DNA of 60,000 nt from Glandiceps talaboti (lineage: Eukaryota > Hemichordata > Enteropneusta > Spengelidae): NCBI RefSeq assembly GCF_964340395.1, contig NC_135553.1, positions 379,001-439,000 of the forward strand, read 5' to 3'. The position numbers were made by a program, and so were the translations under genes. How positions within the stretch are numbered: position 1 is the stretch's first letter; the number at the start of each line of letters is the position of its first letter. Shown piece after piece: positions 39,240-51,419 of the stretch. The notes under the pieces are model-generated. The model saw only the letters and a program-made list of their open reading frames with translations. It had not been told where the DNA came from and searched no databases.

Positions 39240-39430
39240 TTACGGCGAAGGCGCGAGAAAATTTTTAATTTACGTATGCTTTTGTTCAAATCATTTATTT
39301 ATGAGCAAAATATTTCGCTCCACCTTTGAGACCTTCAGAATTTTTGCAGCCCCCTTTGAACGCTCAAATTTTTCATGCCCCCGATCCCAATTTCTCACCA
39401 TGCCCCCCTGCCATAAATTCTGACCCCAGC
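39240..39430. repeat. C-run interspersed repeat, part 2
   Basis: Shares the CGCTC-AAAT-TTTCATGCCCC style with 38160-38420. The microsatellite at 38917-39168 and about 500 bases of other sequence separate the two parts. Confidence 0.45.
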
Positions 39431-41738
39431 CTAATATCAATCCAAAGACGATGATGGAATGAACTCATTTCAGTCTGATCAACCGCACGTCTAAGAATTG
39501 GCATTACGTTTATTTCGTCATCTTGTATCATTAAGTATTGTCCAATGGAGAATCAAAGTTTACGATTAATTGTCAGCGATACAATGTCACACTGTTTGCA
39601 TTTTACACCACTGACTTGGCGTTGTCATTCGCCAAATGTTAGCCGGTGTCATATCTAAAAAGATAATTTGTAGTCTTGGGGCGAAAGTCACTGCGAGTCT
39701 GAATTGAATTATGATACATGTCAACATGACAAAATTCCATCTCGAATTGCAGTCATAAATAAATGTGTTTTAAAAAATTAAGATGGACCTTCAGAAAATG
39801 CGCGTGATAGGGTAAAACGCACTCATCCTAAAGGAATGAGACTTTGACACTTTCAATGTTCTTCACATTTAAATTTAGTATACAGCTGTCAGATTTGACA
39901 TAAACTGTGTAGAACAGACTACATTAACATGCAAACAGCGAATGTTTGGCATTGAAACACAGCCCAGCAGTTAATGTCTGTTTTCCCCGAGTAATTGGAT
40001 AATTCGTTAATTTTCAATGATTATTGTAGACTCCTGCTAACATATTATGCATATAACAAATTGTCATCGCAATCGTTTATGGTCACACGTTTATCAAATT
40101 ATGTAGCTACAGGATTAATACAACCTTCTATATGTAAAAGTGTACATTGTACCGTTTGCTACGGTCATATGTAAAATTTAGTTATGATTTACATATATAA
40201 TAAAGTTATGAATATTCAACATCCTCTTAAGGTGAACTACCTTGATATTTCGTGTTTTGGTTTGCAACGAGCTCGAGAAAGAGCAAAAACCAGACAATAG
40301 TGAACGCAGCAGAAATCGTCTTATACATGGTGCCATATTTCCTTGAATCGTGACTACAAATAGGAAATTCTTTTATCGTTTGTTTTTAGATTATAAACTA
40401 GGCTGTTCAAATCATTAGCATGATCCAGGAAATTAAAATGGTATACATCGAAGGGAATGTCAACTGTTCCATTCGTGCCAGCCAGCTTAAATACCGTAAT
40501 CGTAATTCCTGATTTATGACATTCCTTATCCCATTATCTGACTAGGATAATTGATGGTTTAAAGTGGCACAATGTAAGATTGGACTTTGAGACAAAAGTC
40601 CAGATCAGCATGGGATAACGAGCTGATTGTGTCTAATGGCTGCCAAAACCATACTAATGTTCATCGGTAATAATGGGTATATATACTTTGACATTAAGAT
40701 ATCTTTTAGTTAATATCATCGGTCAAATGACTCATCATCAAAGACAATAAGCTAACTTTTTGTAGGGTTAATTGTTTCTGTTTATAAGGTTCGATTCAAA
40801 TGTATCAAAGTCTGCTACACAAAGATTGTAAGGATATTGCAAAGGAAATGAAAAAAACAACAACCAAGTTTCATGGCTTATCACGATTGATGAAATATTG
40901 TAGTTGTCTGGCTCAACATTGATAATATCAAATGCTTGGGTCATGGTTGTTTTTCATGACCAATAACATTGAAATAAGTTGGGTGTGTCGTCACATTCAC
41001 CAAATGAACTTGTTAATATTTATAGTAATGAAGGAGGGCCATGGATAATTTAAATTACCTCTTTCCACCCCCACCCCCCGCCCCACCAACTACCATGACA
41101 ATATCAGTCTGATTTGACCTCCGACCTATTCCGAGCGAATCAAACTATAATTTCAGAGTATATGATTCTACAATCGGCTTTAATTACTCTGTGAATCAAA
41201 CTCTGATCAACTCAGAGCGAATCAAACTCTGACAATCTAAGAGTGTACATGATTTTGACAATCTTGACTAAAAGTTAATATCATGACTCAGACAATCCCA
41301 GAGTGAATTGAACTCTGATGGTGACGTACAATATAACAGTTGCGGTTTTGTTCGTAAACAACCTGTAAAGCATACTTCATTAAGTAGGGCATGTATTGGT
41401 AACTTAGAATATTGTCAAACATGCTGCATATGTTGATGTGATACCATGACCATACGTGTTAGAGATATGATGGGCATGACTTGCATATAAAAAGACTATT
41501 TTGCATAATGATTTATATTTACAAATTAGGGGATCTATCATCAATGATATCTCAGAATTCCATCAAACGTTGTGTAGCATTAATGATAACATTACTCATG
41601 TGCATTATAGATATGATTGACGTAACTTCAAATCACGTGACTAGTTTGCAGCTAACTAATTAGGAGATAAATTATCAATGGTAACTCAGAACTTAATCAA
41701 ACCGTGTGGACATGCCGTTGATACCACGCCATGTATGT
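39431..41738. other. Non-coding, no feature seen
   Basis: No exon, array or mobile element recognised. A loose recurrence of GAATCAAACTCTGA-like phrases occurs at 41140-41310 (GAGCGAATCAAACT, four degenerate copies) and may be an old tandem repeat. Confidence 0.4.
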
Positions 41739-41770
<32 letters not shown>

Positions 41771-41935
41771 GTGAATTTATAAAGCGCCAGTTTCCACTAC
41801 GATGTAGAGTTCAGAGGCGCTGTACAGTTAGAATGCTCTGGAGAATAACTCTTGGTTTTTTGTCGCATTTCCAATGGCAGTGCATCCCATAGACGGGGTG
41901 CAGCACGTGATCACGGATGTCATATCGATATTACG
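41739..41935. mobile_element. SINE-like interspersed repeat with (ATCA)n end
   Basis: About eight ATCA units followed by GTGAATTTATAAAGCGCCAG, later GAGGCGCTGTACAGTT, then TTGTCGCATTTCCAATGGCA and CATAGACGGGGTGCAGCACG. The TTATA-AGCGCC ... AGGCGCT arrangement beside a microsatellite is seen in dispersed repeats of many marine invertebrates. A related, shorter version is at 46589-46775. Confidence 0.5.
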
Positions 41936-42439
41936 GAAATGATTAACAGAATTAATTATGCTCTTTTTCTCAGCATTTCATTTAAACACTTCTTTAAAGT
42001 GCCATTTCACATATATTTCTGCAATAGAAAGGTGGTCTATAAATATATATTAAATGTATTTGCAAAATCATCTTCTTTTTTATAACAGACAGTTTCGGGT
42101 TTTGTCGAGAAAGGGCGATGTCTGCTTGCCTTCACACTTTAATGTATATGCAACAATAAAGACTTGTGTTTTGTTCTTACGCAGTTTACACAATGTAGTC
42201 GTTTTGTAATACTCATCTTTATTAAACCTATTTGTTTTGCATTACAGCAATAGCCATGGATGTGAAAAAAAACCTCTGTCACGACTTTCCATTGCTCCCA
42301 AACTGGCCTACCAATATTAAAAATATTAAAACATACTTCTTTTTGGCAGGATAGGAACACATAACAATAGTGGTTGTTAGGAATTTTGAATAGATGCAGG
42401 CGCTTGAATAAGGTTTAATTAGGCGAAACTATCACCTTT

Positions 42440-42601
42440 GTATGAAAGCCAGTAAAGGACATTTTGTAAAATAAAAAATAAAAAATTATCTTGTGAGCAC
42501 AACATAATATCTTGTAAGTCGTGCGCACAAGATATTATGTTGTGCTCACAAGATTATTTTTTATTTTTTATTTTACAAAATGTCCCTTACTGGCTTTCAT
42601 A
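42440..42601. mobile_element. Palindromic MITE (fold-back element), 162 bp
   Basis: Two arms of about 75 bases are near-perfect reverse complements. The left arm starts GTATGAAAGCCAGTAAAGGA and passes through TTGTGAGCACAACATAATAT; the right arm mirrors it and ends TTACTGGCTTTCATAC. The loop is about 11 bases (AAGTCGTGCGC). Mismatches are few (AAAGGAC against AAGGGAC; one base in the A/T run). No coding capacity. The structure fits a non-autonomous DNA transposon mobilised in trans. Confidence 0.85.
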
Positions 42602-44070
42602 CTTTTGCTTTAGTGGGAATTTTGAAAAAGAAATATACACAGCAACTACTGCAACTCAAAAAGCAATAGCTTATCCCAGATGCTTTTAACCAAGAAAAAT
42701 GTACTTATAAGTTGTGGGTATAGTTGAAATAAAGCATTCTTCCATAGGCTCAGCCTGGCACATCATAGCTTATAAGTTTGGTTATAACGCCAGAATAAGG
42801 CCATTTAGAACCTATATTTAGTAATAAGCAGGTTTTGTTCAAATACGCTGTCGCATGATCTATCAAGCATGTAATAATCAACATAAATTGCTTTTGATCA
42901 CTTTACTATAGGTAATATCTCGATCACAATTCATCAAAATGTATCAAAAAAAGTGTAATGCAATTAATACAATCGTTCTTCATGTTTGTCCTTCACAAAC
43001 CTTTTGGTCCTAAACTATCACATATACATTGTACACAAATGACAGCTGTAAGCACATACACCTGCATCGTACGATAAATTGCCTTCCATTTATACATAGT
43101 TAGACATGTATTTATGAGTAGCAAATCGTTTAATTCATCGTCTCATGTCATTATTCCATTCCTATTATATCTCCGTGGAAATGAGAAACGTTGGTTGGGG
43201 TCGTAGACGGAAGTACGTAACGTGGGTTCGTGGGTTGGGGTCGTAAACGTATGTAACTAATACAACTACAAACGAAAAGAGGAGCAACCAGGGAAGATTA
43301 AACTCACAAGACTCATTCAGTGATGAATCCATAGTATGTGTAAGTATGAAAGTGATATGACAAAATCTTCGATAATCAAGGTAACTGTTATTTATTTTCA
43401 TCGTCGTTATCTCTTGTTTCACCAGTATCCCGTTATCATCTGTGAGATCTGTATGTATTTGAGGTGAACGTTATATCATTACCTAAGCAAAGCGCCTCGA
43501 GGTAACTACAATCTGTATACCAGATAAGAGTAAATGTGCTCCTGCTAGAATTTTCCCCAAAACACATGTTTTAGCTGCAAGACCCAAACACTGAATGACG
43601 CTTGATTCTCTAAGACAACTGTAGGCTGTCAAAACCAAAGAAACCGCTTGGCTTTGATATTCAAATTTGTAAATTAAAGTTATAAAATCGTCATCATTAA
43701 GTATTTAATTGATTCCATTACTAAATTTAAGATGATTTATTGTATTTGTATGTTACATATCCATTCTAGACAGTATAGAGTAGTAACTCTGTGCCATTAC
43801 ATGGTTAGGAGGAAAGCCATGGACACGTTCATAATTTGTATTAGAATGTAATTAGAAAAATACATTTCTATGTCTTTATGGCGCCAATGCAATAGGTAAA
43901 CCGTTACACACAACAACTAACGACAACAGTGTGAGTTTGTCAGTCAAATGGGGAATAAACTCAGTCTGATGAATATATTGATGAAAGCAACAAAATAAAC
44001 TCTAATAGACAGGGAGAATATGGTCACTACAAATATTATAGTGTTATAGAGTCATATTACAGTATCAGTA

Positions 44071-44106
<36 letters not shown>

Positions 44107-45719
44107 GAGAGAAAATGAGTTCCCAGGCTTCTATTACTGAGAATTGGTATGAATGAAACATGCTTGTACACAAATTGTCAGGTGTTGAGGAATGTATAGG
44201 CGGAAATATTCGTTTAAACTTTACCTTAGATCATACTTAACGTGATGTCTACAGGGAGTACTGCAGATTTCAATACCATGAGTAATGATTGCTGACTGGA
44301 ATATGTATGAGCTGGGATGTAAAGATTTGATCAGCCGTCTCTGACGTGAAATTAAATAATAACATTGCAACGAGGGCAGACGTAAAAAGGAGTGAAAATT
44401 AAAGTGAGCATCCTAGTATGGACTGTGCACTGTTTGATTACATCTATTCTTTAGGTTTTAGTTAACATCTATTCAGCATTGACTCAAGTACTGGGTGTTA
44501 GTTTTTGTCAATGTTATAATTTAGTTAAATGCATGTTCAGACCTGTCACTTTTTAGCATTAGCTACAAACAGATACAGTCAATCAGTAATTAGGTATTGT
44601 AGATTTGTATGAAATTTGCCTTAAAAGTGATGTCCATACATGGTTTGAATATTGATTAACTTAATGTGGACAAACGTTTGAGGATTCACGAAGTTATTTT
44701 TTCATTAGTTTATGTCTGTTCAGATCTAAGGAATACGAACTAAGGAAATAATAATGGTAATTCTTATAATATTAATAATAAAACTGCATTGGAAACACAA
44801 ATTAATAATTAAATTAAATACTATACAAATCAGTAATGAGAAAGCAGATTATGCCATACAACTCTTTATCAATGTAGTCTCTGGTGTCCATTTTGTGTTT
44901 TCGAGTGTGGCGACAACGGCGTCTTTTCCAGACTCATTTCGAAAGCTAAAGTCGGTATTTAAGCTTACGCCACATTTCATCCTTTCTCCAGACTGAGTTG
45001 GTATTGGCATTTGTGTCCTATTGCTGACGATTCATTTGGAGATCCGGACTCTTTAACCTAATTTGCATATATTCTAAAAGTAGTTCGTAGATGTTATAAT
45101 AGATATGAAAGAGACAAACAATGTTGTGACATGGAAATGCTATTCCCTCTATCTAATCGCCAAGTTTGATTTATTAGCGGTAAGCTTATCATATGTACAC
45201 TGTACTCCTACTGCCTGTCAAGGCATCCCTGTTTTCAAGACTGAGTTGTATGACTACAGTGACACGGAACTAGATTAGTTTGTGTGTACGACAACTTAGA
45301 TAATTACCAACGTTATCGAGGCGTGACATGGTCCCACGCACAATACAAATTGAATCGTTTGAGCTCTGTACTCAAAAGTTCGACAAATTTACTTTGTTGA
45401 TCACCTTCGATAAGTCATAAGGATTTACATATAGTGACGTTTAAAGCGTTTCAATGCTCACCAAACTTTGCTGTGATATTTTTGAATGACTTCATGTAAT
45501 CTATTGGTGCAAGGATAGTAATGAGCACTGTATCCTCGTTCTAATCACTGCTAGATCAGTTGATTATATTGTGTATAAAACAAGAGAATTACAAAAATGT
45601 TAAAAACAGATTATAAGTGTTACAGTATAAACAGTGTTCATATAGTAGCGATATTCTGACTTTTATCTTTGATATTGTATTTGGTTGATAGCTTTTTTTC
45701 AGATAACGATGTAACTGCA
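42602..45719. other. Non-coding, no gene recognised
   Basis: A (CTGT)n microsatellite of eight to nine units lies at 44074-44107. The minus-strand open frame 43422-43165 has a hydrophobic stretch but no splice context or family match. The phrase GGTTGGGGTCGTA...ACGT is duplicated near 43192-43250. Confidence 0.4.
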
Positions 45720-46612
45720 AATTGCTGTGTAGAACTGCTAAATGTAAACATACAGCTAATGAATGGTTGCGTAGAACTAATAAAGGGTTTGGTAGAATTA
45801 TTGATGTGTAGTGGGACTATTAAAAACTGAAAGCTTCCAGATGTGTACTTAAAGAACTAAATGGTTGGGTAGAACCTAAATGTATTCGCAGAATTACCAA
45901 ATATATATGTAGAACTACTAATTATATGCGTAGAACCATCAAATACATACACAGATCTATTAATGTATAAGTAGAATTACTATTGCATTCATAGAACTAT
46001 AAAATATACACGTTTCACTACGATATATGTAGAACTGGTATATGTATACGTAGAACTCGTACATGTATATTTTTTATTTTATTTTATTCATTCATCATCC
46101 AACAGGCTTAGCCCAATAACAGGACGAGACCTGGTACATGTATACGTAGAACTGGTAAATGTATATGTAGAACTACCAAATGTATACGTAGAACTATCAA
46201 ATACATGGGCAGAACTATAAAATGTATTCACAGAATGTACATGTGTAGAACTACCAAATGTATTCACAGAATGTATATGTGTAGAACTACCAGCTGTATA
46301 CGTAGACTTATACTAACTCTACGCAGAACTACCAAATGTATTCACAGAATGTGTATGTGTAGAACTACCAAATATATACGCAGAACTACCAAATGTATTC
46401 ACAGAATGTATATAACTGTGTAGAACTACCAAATGTATTCACAGAATGTATATGTGTAGAACTACCAAATGTATTCACAGAATAACCAAATATATACACA
46501 GAACTACAAATTATATAGAACCGGCAAAATGTACTTAGAGCTACCAATGTCTACGTAGATCCACCAAATGTATTCGTAGAACTACCGATATAATAATAAA
46601 TAAATAATAATA

Positions 46613-46680
<68 letters not shown>

Positions 46681-46810
46681 AATTATTATTATTATTATAA
46701 TGATAATAATAATGAAGGAGACTTATAGAGCTCCAAATCTCTGCAAGCAGAGCTCGAGGCGCAGCTCGAATACGTAGAACTACCAAATGTATTCGAAGAA
46801 CTACTAAGTG
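45720..46810. repeat. Degenerate 21-bp minisatellite interrupted by two insertions
   Basis: Diverged units of the form GTAGAACTACCAAATGTATA run from about 45728 to 46805. Divergence is greatest at the left. Two foreign pieces sit inside: 46075-46135 (TTTATTTTATT run then CAACAGGCTTAGCCCAATAA and CAGGACGAGAC) and 46589-46775 (microsatellite plus SINE-like end). Open frames here are repeat artefacts. Confidence 0.85.
46589..46775. mobile_element. SINE-like piece with (ATG)n microsatellite
   Basis: ATAATAAATA, about 24 GAT/ATG units, ATT units, then GACTTATAGAGCTCCAAATC and GCTCGAGGCGCAGCTCG. Its layout echoes 41739-41935 (TTATA-AG-GCC ... AGGCGC). It is nested within the 21-bp minisatellite, so it inserted after the array formed. 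Confidence 0.5.
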
Positions 46811-49530
46811 GCTTCCTGGTACTACTGGGTCATTTTTCACGTAGTAGTACTGTAATTATTTTTACAAGTCTAATAATTTCCTTTGTACCTGGGGTTACAA
46901 ATCAATCATGGCAATTTGCGAAAGCACGTCACATTTGACCTAAACACCAATGTCACAAACTGTCACCATGAATTCAATTAATCTATTGTAGCATAGGAAC
47001 TACTGAGTTGTGTAATAATACATAATATCAACCAGAGTAATAATTGCATTCAATTTACAGAAAGTGTTCAATCAAATTAATCGATTAGTGTCAGGATTAG
47101 AAATAACATTATACAATGGTGTATTAATAGTTCATTCTATAGTGTGAAAAACAATTTAACACTGAATATGAACCTACTAAATCCTTGAATTTAGGAAGCC
47201 AATGGCAGCTAACTGTATGGACCTATAAACCTTCAGTAACTCACATAATAGGGTTTAATTCACGTCAATTACATGTACTTACGACACACCGAACCGAAAA
47301 ACGATCTTATTATGTGACGACATAGGGATGCTTTAAGTAAAAATTGAACCTTCACACTTCATTGGTTCCGATTCCTTCAATGAATAAAAGGAAAACGCGC
47401 ATGTTCCTATATAATACTAGTACGATAGGGACAAACCAAAGCTACTATATATACAGGGCGCTTAGCGTAATGTTATTAGAATTGTAAAACCGGTTGGCGC
47501 TATTAGTTTGCTGATAATTGGTGAATAAGACTAAATTTGCTGAAAACATAATGGCGTTTGATATGTCACAGCACCATTGAAATTTAACGATAACGTCAAC
47601 ACAAATAATGAATTATACATAAAATCACTAAATGGTAATATAGCAACTTGGTGTTATACTTGTTGATATTATCGAGTTAACTGAAACAGAATAGCACACT
47701 TTTCTAGTGAGACAAATAAACAAAAGTGACTAACAATAAATTGTACATGCGAACTAACACCACCCGCAGAAACTGTATATGTGTGGAGTGGCGTAACTCC
47801 TAAAACCATAAATGCGATGTACATGTGGTTTGGTGTACATAAGACAACTTCTTATCTAATCGTTACGGATAAAACAGCCCGAGAGCAATCGTGGTGATTG
47901 CCTTTAGGTAAATGTTAGTATTTCTATTGGTCTATAGTCATTTCTGGCTAGATTCCAATTCGCATAGTATTAACGCAACCGTAGTTAAACAGCAAGACTT
48001 CGGCCATATTAATCCATAGATATGTAAACAGTGTACGAATAAAAATGGTCTGCTTGAGATTGATCGAGATAATGGTTTGATTAAGTTTTCAATTGGAACG
48101 CGATTGACGTTGGTTTATTTGAACTAGAAAGACGTTTCTTTACGGTATACTTACAGCTACCATAGTATTCATTAACTCTCATAGGACAAAGTGTTCTTAT
48201 GTATAACGCCATTAACAAATTAGACACAGTCACGGGCGCCTGTTGTATAAAGACCTACTGAGAAGTAGGGCTAAGTCTGCAGTGTCTACTCTACATCAAT
48301 ATATACACTGAACATTATGAATGCACATTCGTTTGAAAACAATGGTTATTAATATACAAACGCTTTCCTAAGGAGGCATTTTACGCTTATCTATTAAATG
48401 TTGGCATATGTTGTGCACGTGACACTGAACAGGTTGGACTTCGTTTCTTGATGATGCTTCGCAACCTGACATCGAAACCTGACATGTATATCACTAACAT
48501 TATCATGGGTTTTCACTTCTGATTTCTTAAGAAAGGTCAGAGTAATAAGAATTCACACGACATTCCTAGAAGTCTCATAATGTTTTCATTTAACACCTTT
48601 TCACATTATCATTCTGATGTGGGTCGCTACTAAGACAGATCGAAAGCTCAATGCCATATATATAAATAAAACATAAACTTTGAACAGCTTGTATGCTATA
48701 TAACCTGTATAAGTAATTTACCAAGCTCTCAGCTGATGAACACATCTGTCATCTTTTCACACAGTATATTTTCTTTTACATTGATATAAACTACTTACGT
48801 ATTATAACTCGGTCATCCACTCCATGTAATGAGCGCATTACACTCCCACATTTCCATCTTGAACCTGTCAACAAACAAGGTCAAAAAAGTTCCGTAAAGT
48901 TGAAATTGTGGTGTTTCAATATTCGCACATTCAAATGAGCAAAATAAGTTAACACAGTTGGTTGAAGTAGTCAAAGTGACACTGGATATTATTATGGGGC
49001 AAAATGCATAAAGGTAAAACCAAATTTACACTGTAGTAGCTCTAGTTTATAGTGCATTAAAATGTATGTATTGAAGCAAGACACTATCATATTACACTTT
49101 ATCCAAAGGAACAAATGAGATGTGAATACAATCGAATATCTGAAGAAATGCTGTTTTCACTAAAAGTCTCTTTAATGGTATTGATTTGTTTTGCAATGCC
49201 AGAAAATGACTTTCCTTATTTCCTGTCTCTGAGGATTACAAATATACTAGTATAGAATAGTGTGAACACAGTATGACGTCAAATTATTTTTTCATTTCTT
49301 TGCAATCAATACATCGTGTAAATTTACACAATTGTATGATCGACAACTACAGGAAAACTAGCCACGATTGTTACAACCTTTCTCACCTTACATAATCCTA
49401 AAAATGTGATAAATGGTTCAACCATAAAGTTCATTGATCAAATAGTAGAACTTGTCACATAACTATGACAATTTCTTACAAAGCCATCACAAATGAATGA
49501 ACATGATCAGTAAACATGACTTGTTATAGT
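46811..49530. other. Non-coding apart from a possible exon at 48799-48864
   Basis: No repeat array, mobile element or other exon recognised on either strand. Confidence 0.4.
48799..48864 (-). CDS. Possible upstream exon of the claudin-like gene (loop 1)
   Basis: A 66-base minus-strand segment with a CAG acceptor (48867-48865) and a consensus GTAAGT donor (48798-48793). In the frame whose phase fits the exon at 35666 it reads SRWKCGSVMRSLHGVDDRV then II. The RWKC could be the W-x-x-C/W-x-C element of the first extracellular loop, but the usual second cysteine is missing. Phase and splice signals agree; similarity is weak. If real, the gene spans more than 23 kb. Confidence 0.4.
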
Positions 49531-49944
49531 GTCACAGTTTGTCTGTCTTGGCTAAGTCAGTACACACAATGTACTATCACACAGTTTGTCTGTCTTGGCT
49601 AAGTCAGTACACACAATGTACTATCACAGTTTGTCTGTCTTGGCTAAGTCAGTACACACAATGTACTATCACACAGTTTGTCTGTCTTGGCTAAGTCAGT
49701 ACACACAATGTACTATCACGGGTTGTCTGTCTTGGCTAAGTCAGTACACACAATGTACTATCACAGTTTGTCTGTCTTGGCTAAGTCAGTACACACAATG
49801 TACTATCACAGTTTGTCTGTCTTGGCTAAGTCAGTACACACAATGTACTATCACAGTTTGTCTGTCTTGACTAAGTCAGTACACACAATGTACTATCACA
49901 GTTTGTCTGTCTTGGCTAAGTCAGTACACACAATGTACTATCAT
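49531..49944. repeat. 45-bp minisatellite, about nine copies
   Basis: The unit is CACAGTTTGTCTGTCTTGGC followed by TAAGTCAGTACACACAATGT and ACTAT. Two copies carry an extra CA (ATCACACAG), and one has GGG in place of CAG. Low divergence suggests recent expansion. Confidence 0.96.
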
Positions 49945-49994
49945 AGTTACCTAGGATCGGAGTCTAGTATCTATTATAGCAAATCCAAGTCGAC

Positions 49995-50220
49995 AAACCA
50001 TGACACAGGCAGCTGAGCAAACGTGAAAAACGGTTTGATAACTGAATGAAGTGAGAGTGTGGTGTCTTTCAAAACCATGACACGGGCAGCTGAGAAAACG
50101 TGAAAAACGGTTTGATAACTGAATGAAGTGAGATTGTGGTGTCTTTCAAAACCATGACACGGGCAGCTGAGAAAACGTGAAAACGGTTTGATAACTGAAT
50201 GAAGTGAGAGTGTGGTGTCA
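49995..50220. repeat. 77-bp tandem repeat, three copies
   Basis: Each copy contains AACCATGACACGGGCAGCTG, GAAAAACGGTTTGATAACTG and GAAGTGAGAGTGTGGTGTC. It starts about 50 bases after the 45-bp minisatellite. Confidence 0.93.
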
Positions 50221-51065
50221 AATTTACTGACTGTGATATTATGTCAGCGAACCATTTTATGCTAACTCTACTCTACTCTTATGTTTGGTTGAATTGTATC
50301 GTTGAATCATCCATCAAATAGCGATTTGAGAGCGGTTATAATTAATGTGTGTATGCCACATGGTCTTGGTCATCTTTGCCACACCACTGAATCAATATCA
50401 TACGTGTTTATGGTATCCAATAATTGGGGGCTTTGACACTTGACCTGAGGTCATGGGCAGTATCAATCTTATGGTGCAAGCAGAAATGTTAGATATGATA
50501 AATATATGATGGGAACCTTCTGTTTGAAAACACTTAGCCCCTTTACGAAATAAGCTATAATCGTATATATAAGAATTGTAACGATGGTTACGGTAATAGG
50601 TCATGAAATGTCAAAATGTATCCACTGTTAAGTACCATCGATCCATAGATGGATAGGTTTGTTACATTATTTGTTACTGCCTAACAATTACCTACACTGG
50701 AATACCATATCGCTAGTTCCATGACTTGAACGATTACTTCGATTCCAAATTTAACATGTAAGGGCTTTTTGCTAATTAGTCGATCCGAAGGACCACCTTG
50801 TAGATCTGGTTATGTCATCAGTGACTTTCTTCGGGCATTCTTTATGGTGATAACTCAGTGCAATCAAAACACGAGACTGACATATCATGATAGAGTGACT
50901 AAAACAAACATTAATCATAACCATGCTATCTGAGGGTAATCGATAGATTAGCGAATGCGTCAGTGATGGGATTTGCATTGGTTATTTTTTATAACATTTG
51001 CTTCATAGTGGCATGCTTAATGTCTGTGTATACACTATAAGACCATGCTTTCCTTTCATGTGCAG

Positions 51066-51405
51066 TAATGTGTGCACCGATTTCAATAACTTTCTATCAG
51101 CAACTCGGCCAACATTTTGAAAGCCATCGTTTTCATCTACGCACCTCTATTATATGACTTTAATTAGACGACTGATTCGTCTATATGGACAAACAACTAC
51201 ACAACGATTTCTAGCGATCCTTGGATTATTTTTTCTTAATCTTCTTGTGTTTGATTATCAAAGGATCAGTCTGATTTTGTATCAAAATATTTACAAGACT
51301 ATGTCGTATCAAGATCAATATCATTTGATGTCATTTGATATATCAAAGCAAACAAAGGAAAATACAATCAGCACTCAGTCCGGTTATATCTTAATTCGAG
51401 CTTTG
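51066..51405 (+). CDS. Possible first coding exon of a type II membrane protein
   Basis: On the plus strand a pyrimidine-rich CTTTCCTTTCATGTGCAG acceptor ends at 51065. The ATG at 51154 opens 84 codons beginning MTLIRRLIRLYGQ, followed by a hydrophobic segment RFLAILGLFFLNLLVF and a polar stretch. A basic N-terminus plus one helix is the layout of Golgi glycosyltransferases or sulfotransferases, but no catalytic motif is present. A GTAAAA donor could follow GAGCTTT at 51405. I saw no downstream exon. It may be chance. Confidence 0.28.
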
Positions 51406-51419
51406 TAAAAGCTTGTCAA

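Noticed and set aside
43969-43995. CTGATGA ... GAAA, possible hammerhead
   Set aside because: The segment between the two boxes does not form a stem II and no closing stem I or III is present.
49586-50016. Repeat proteins from the 45-bp array
   Set aside because: The unit length is a multiple of three, so open frames arise by chance; two-base insertions in some units change frame.
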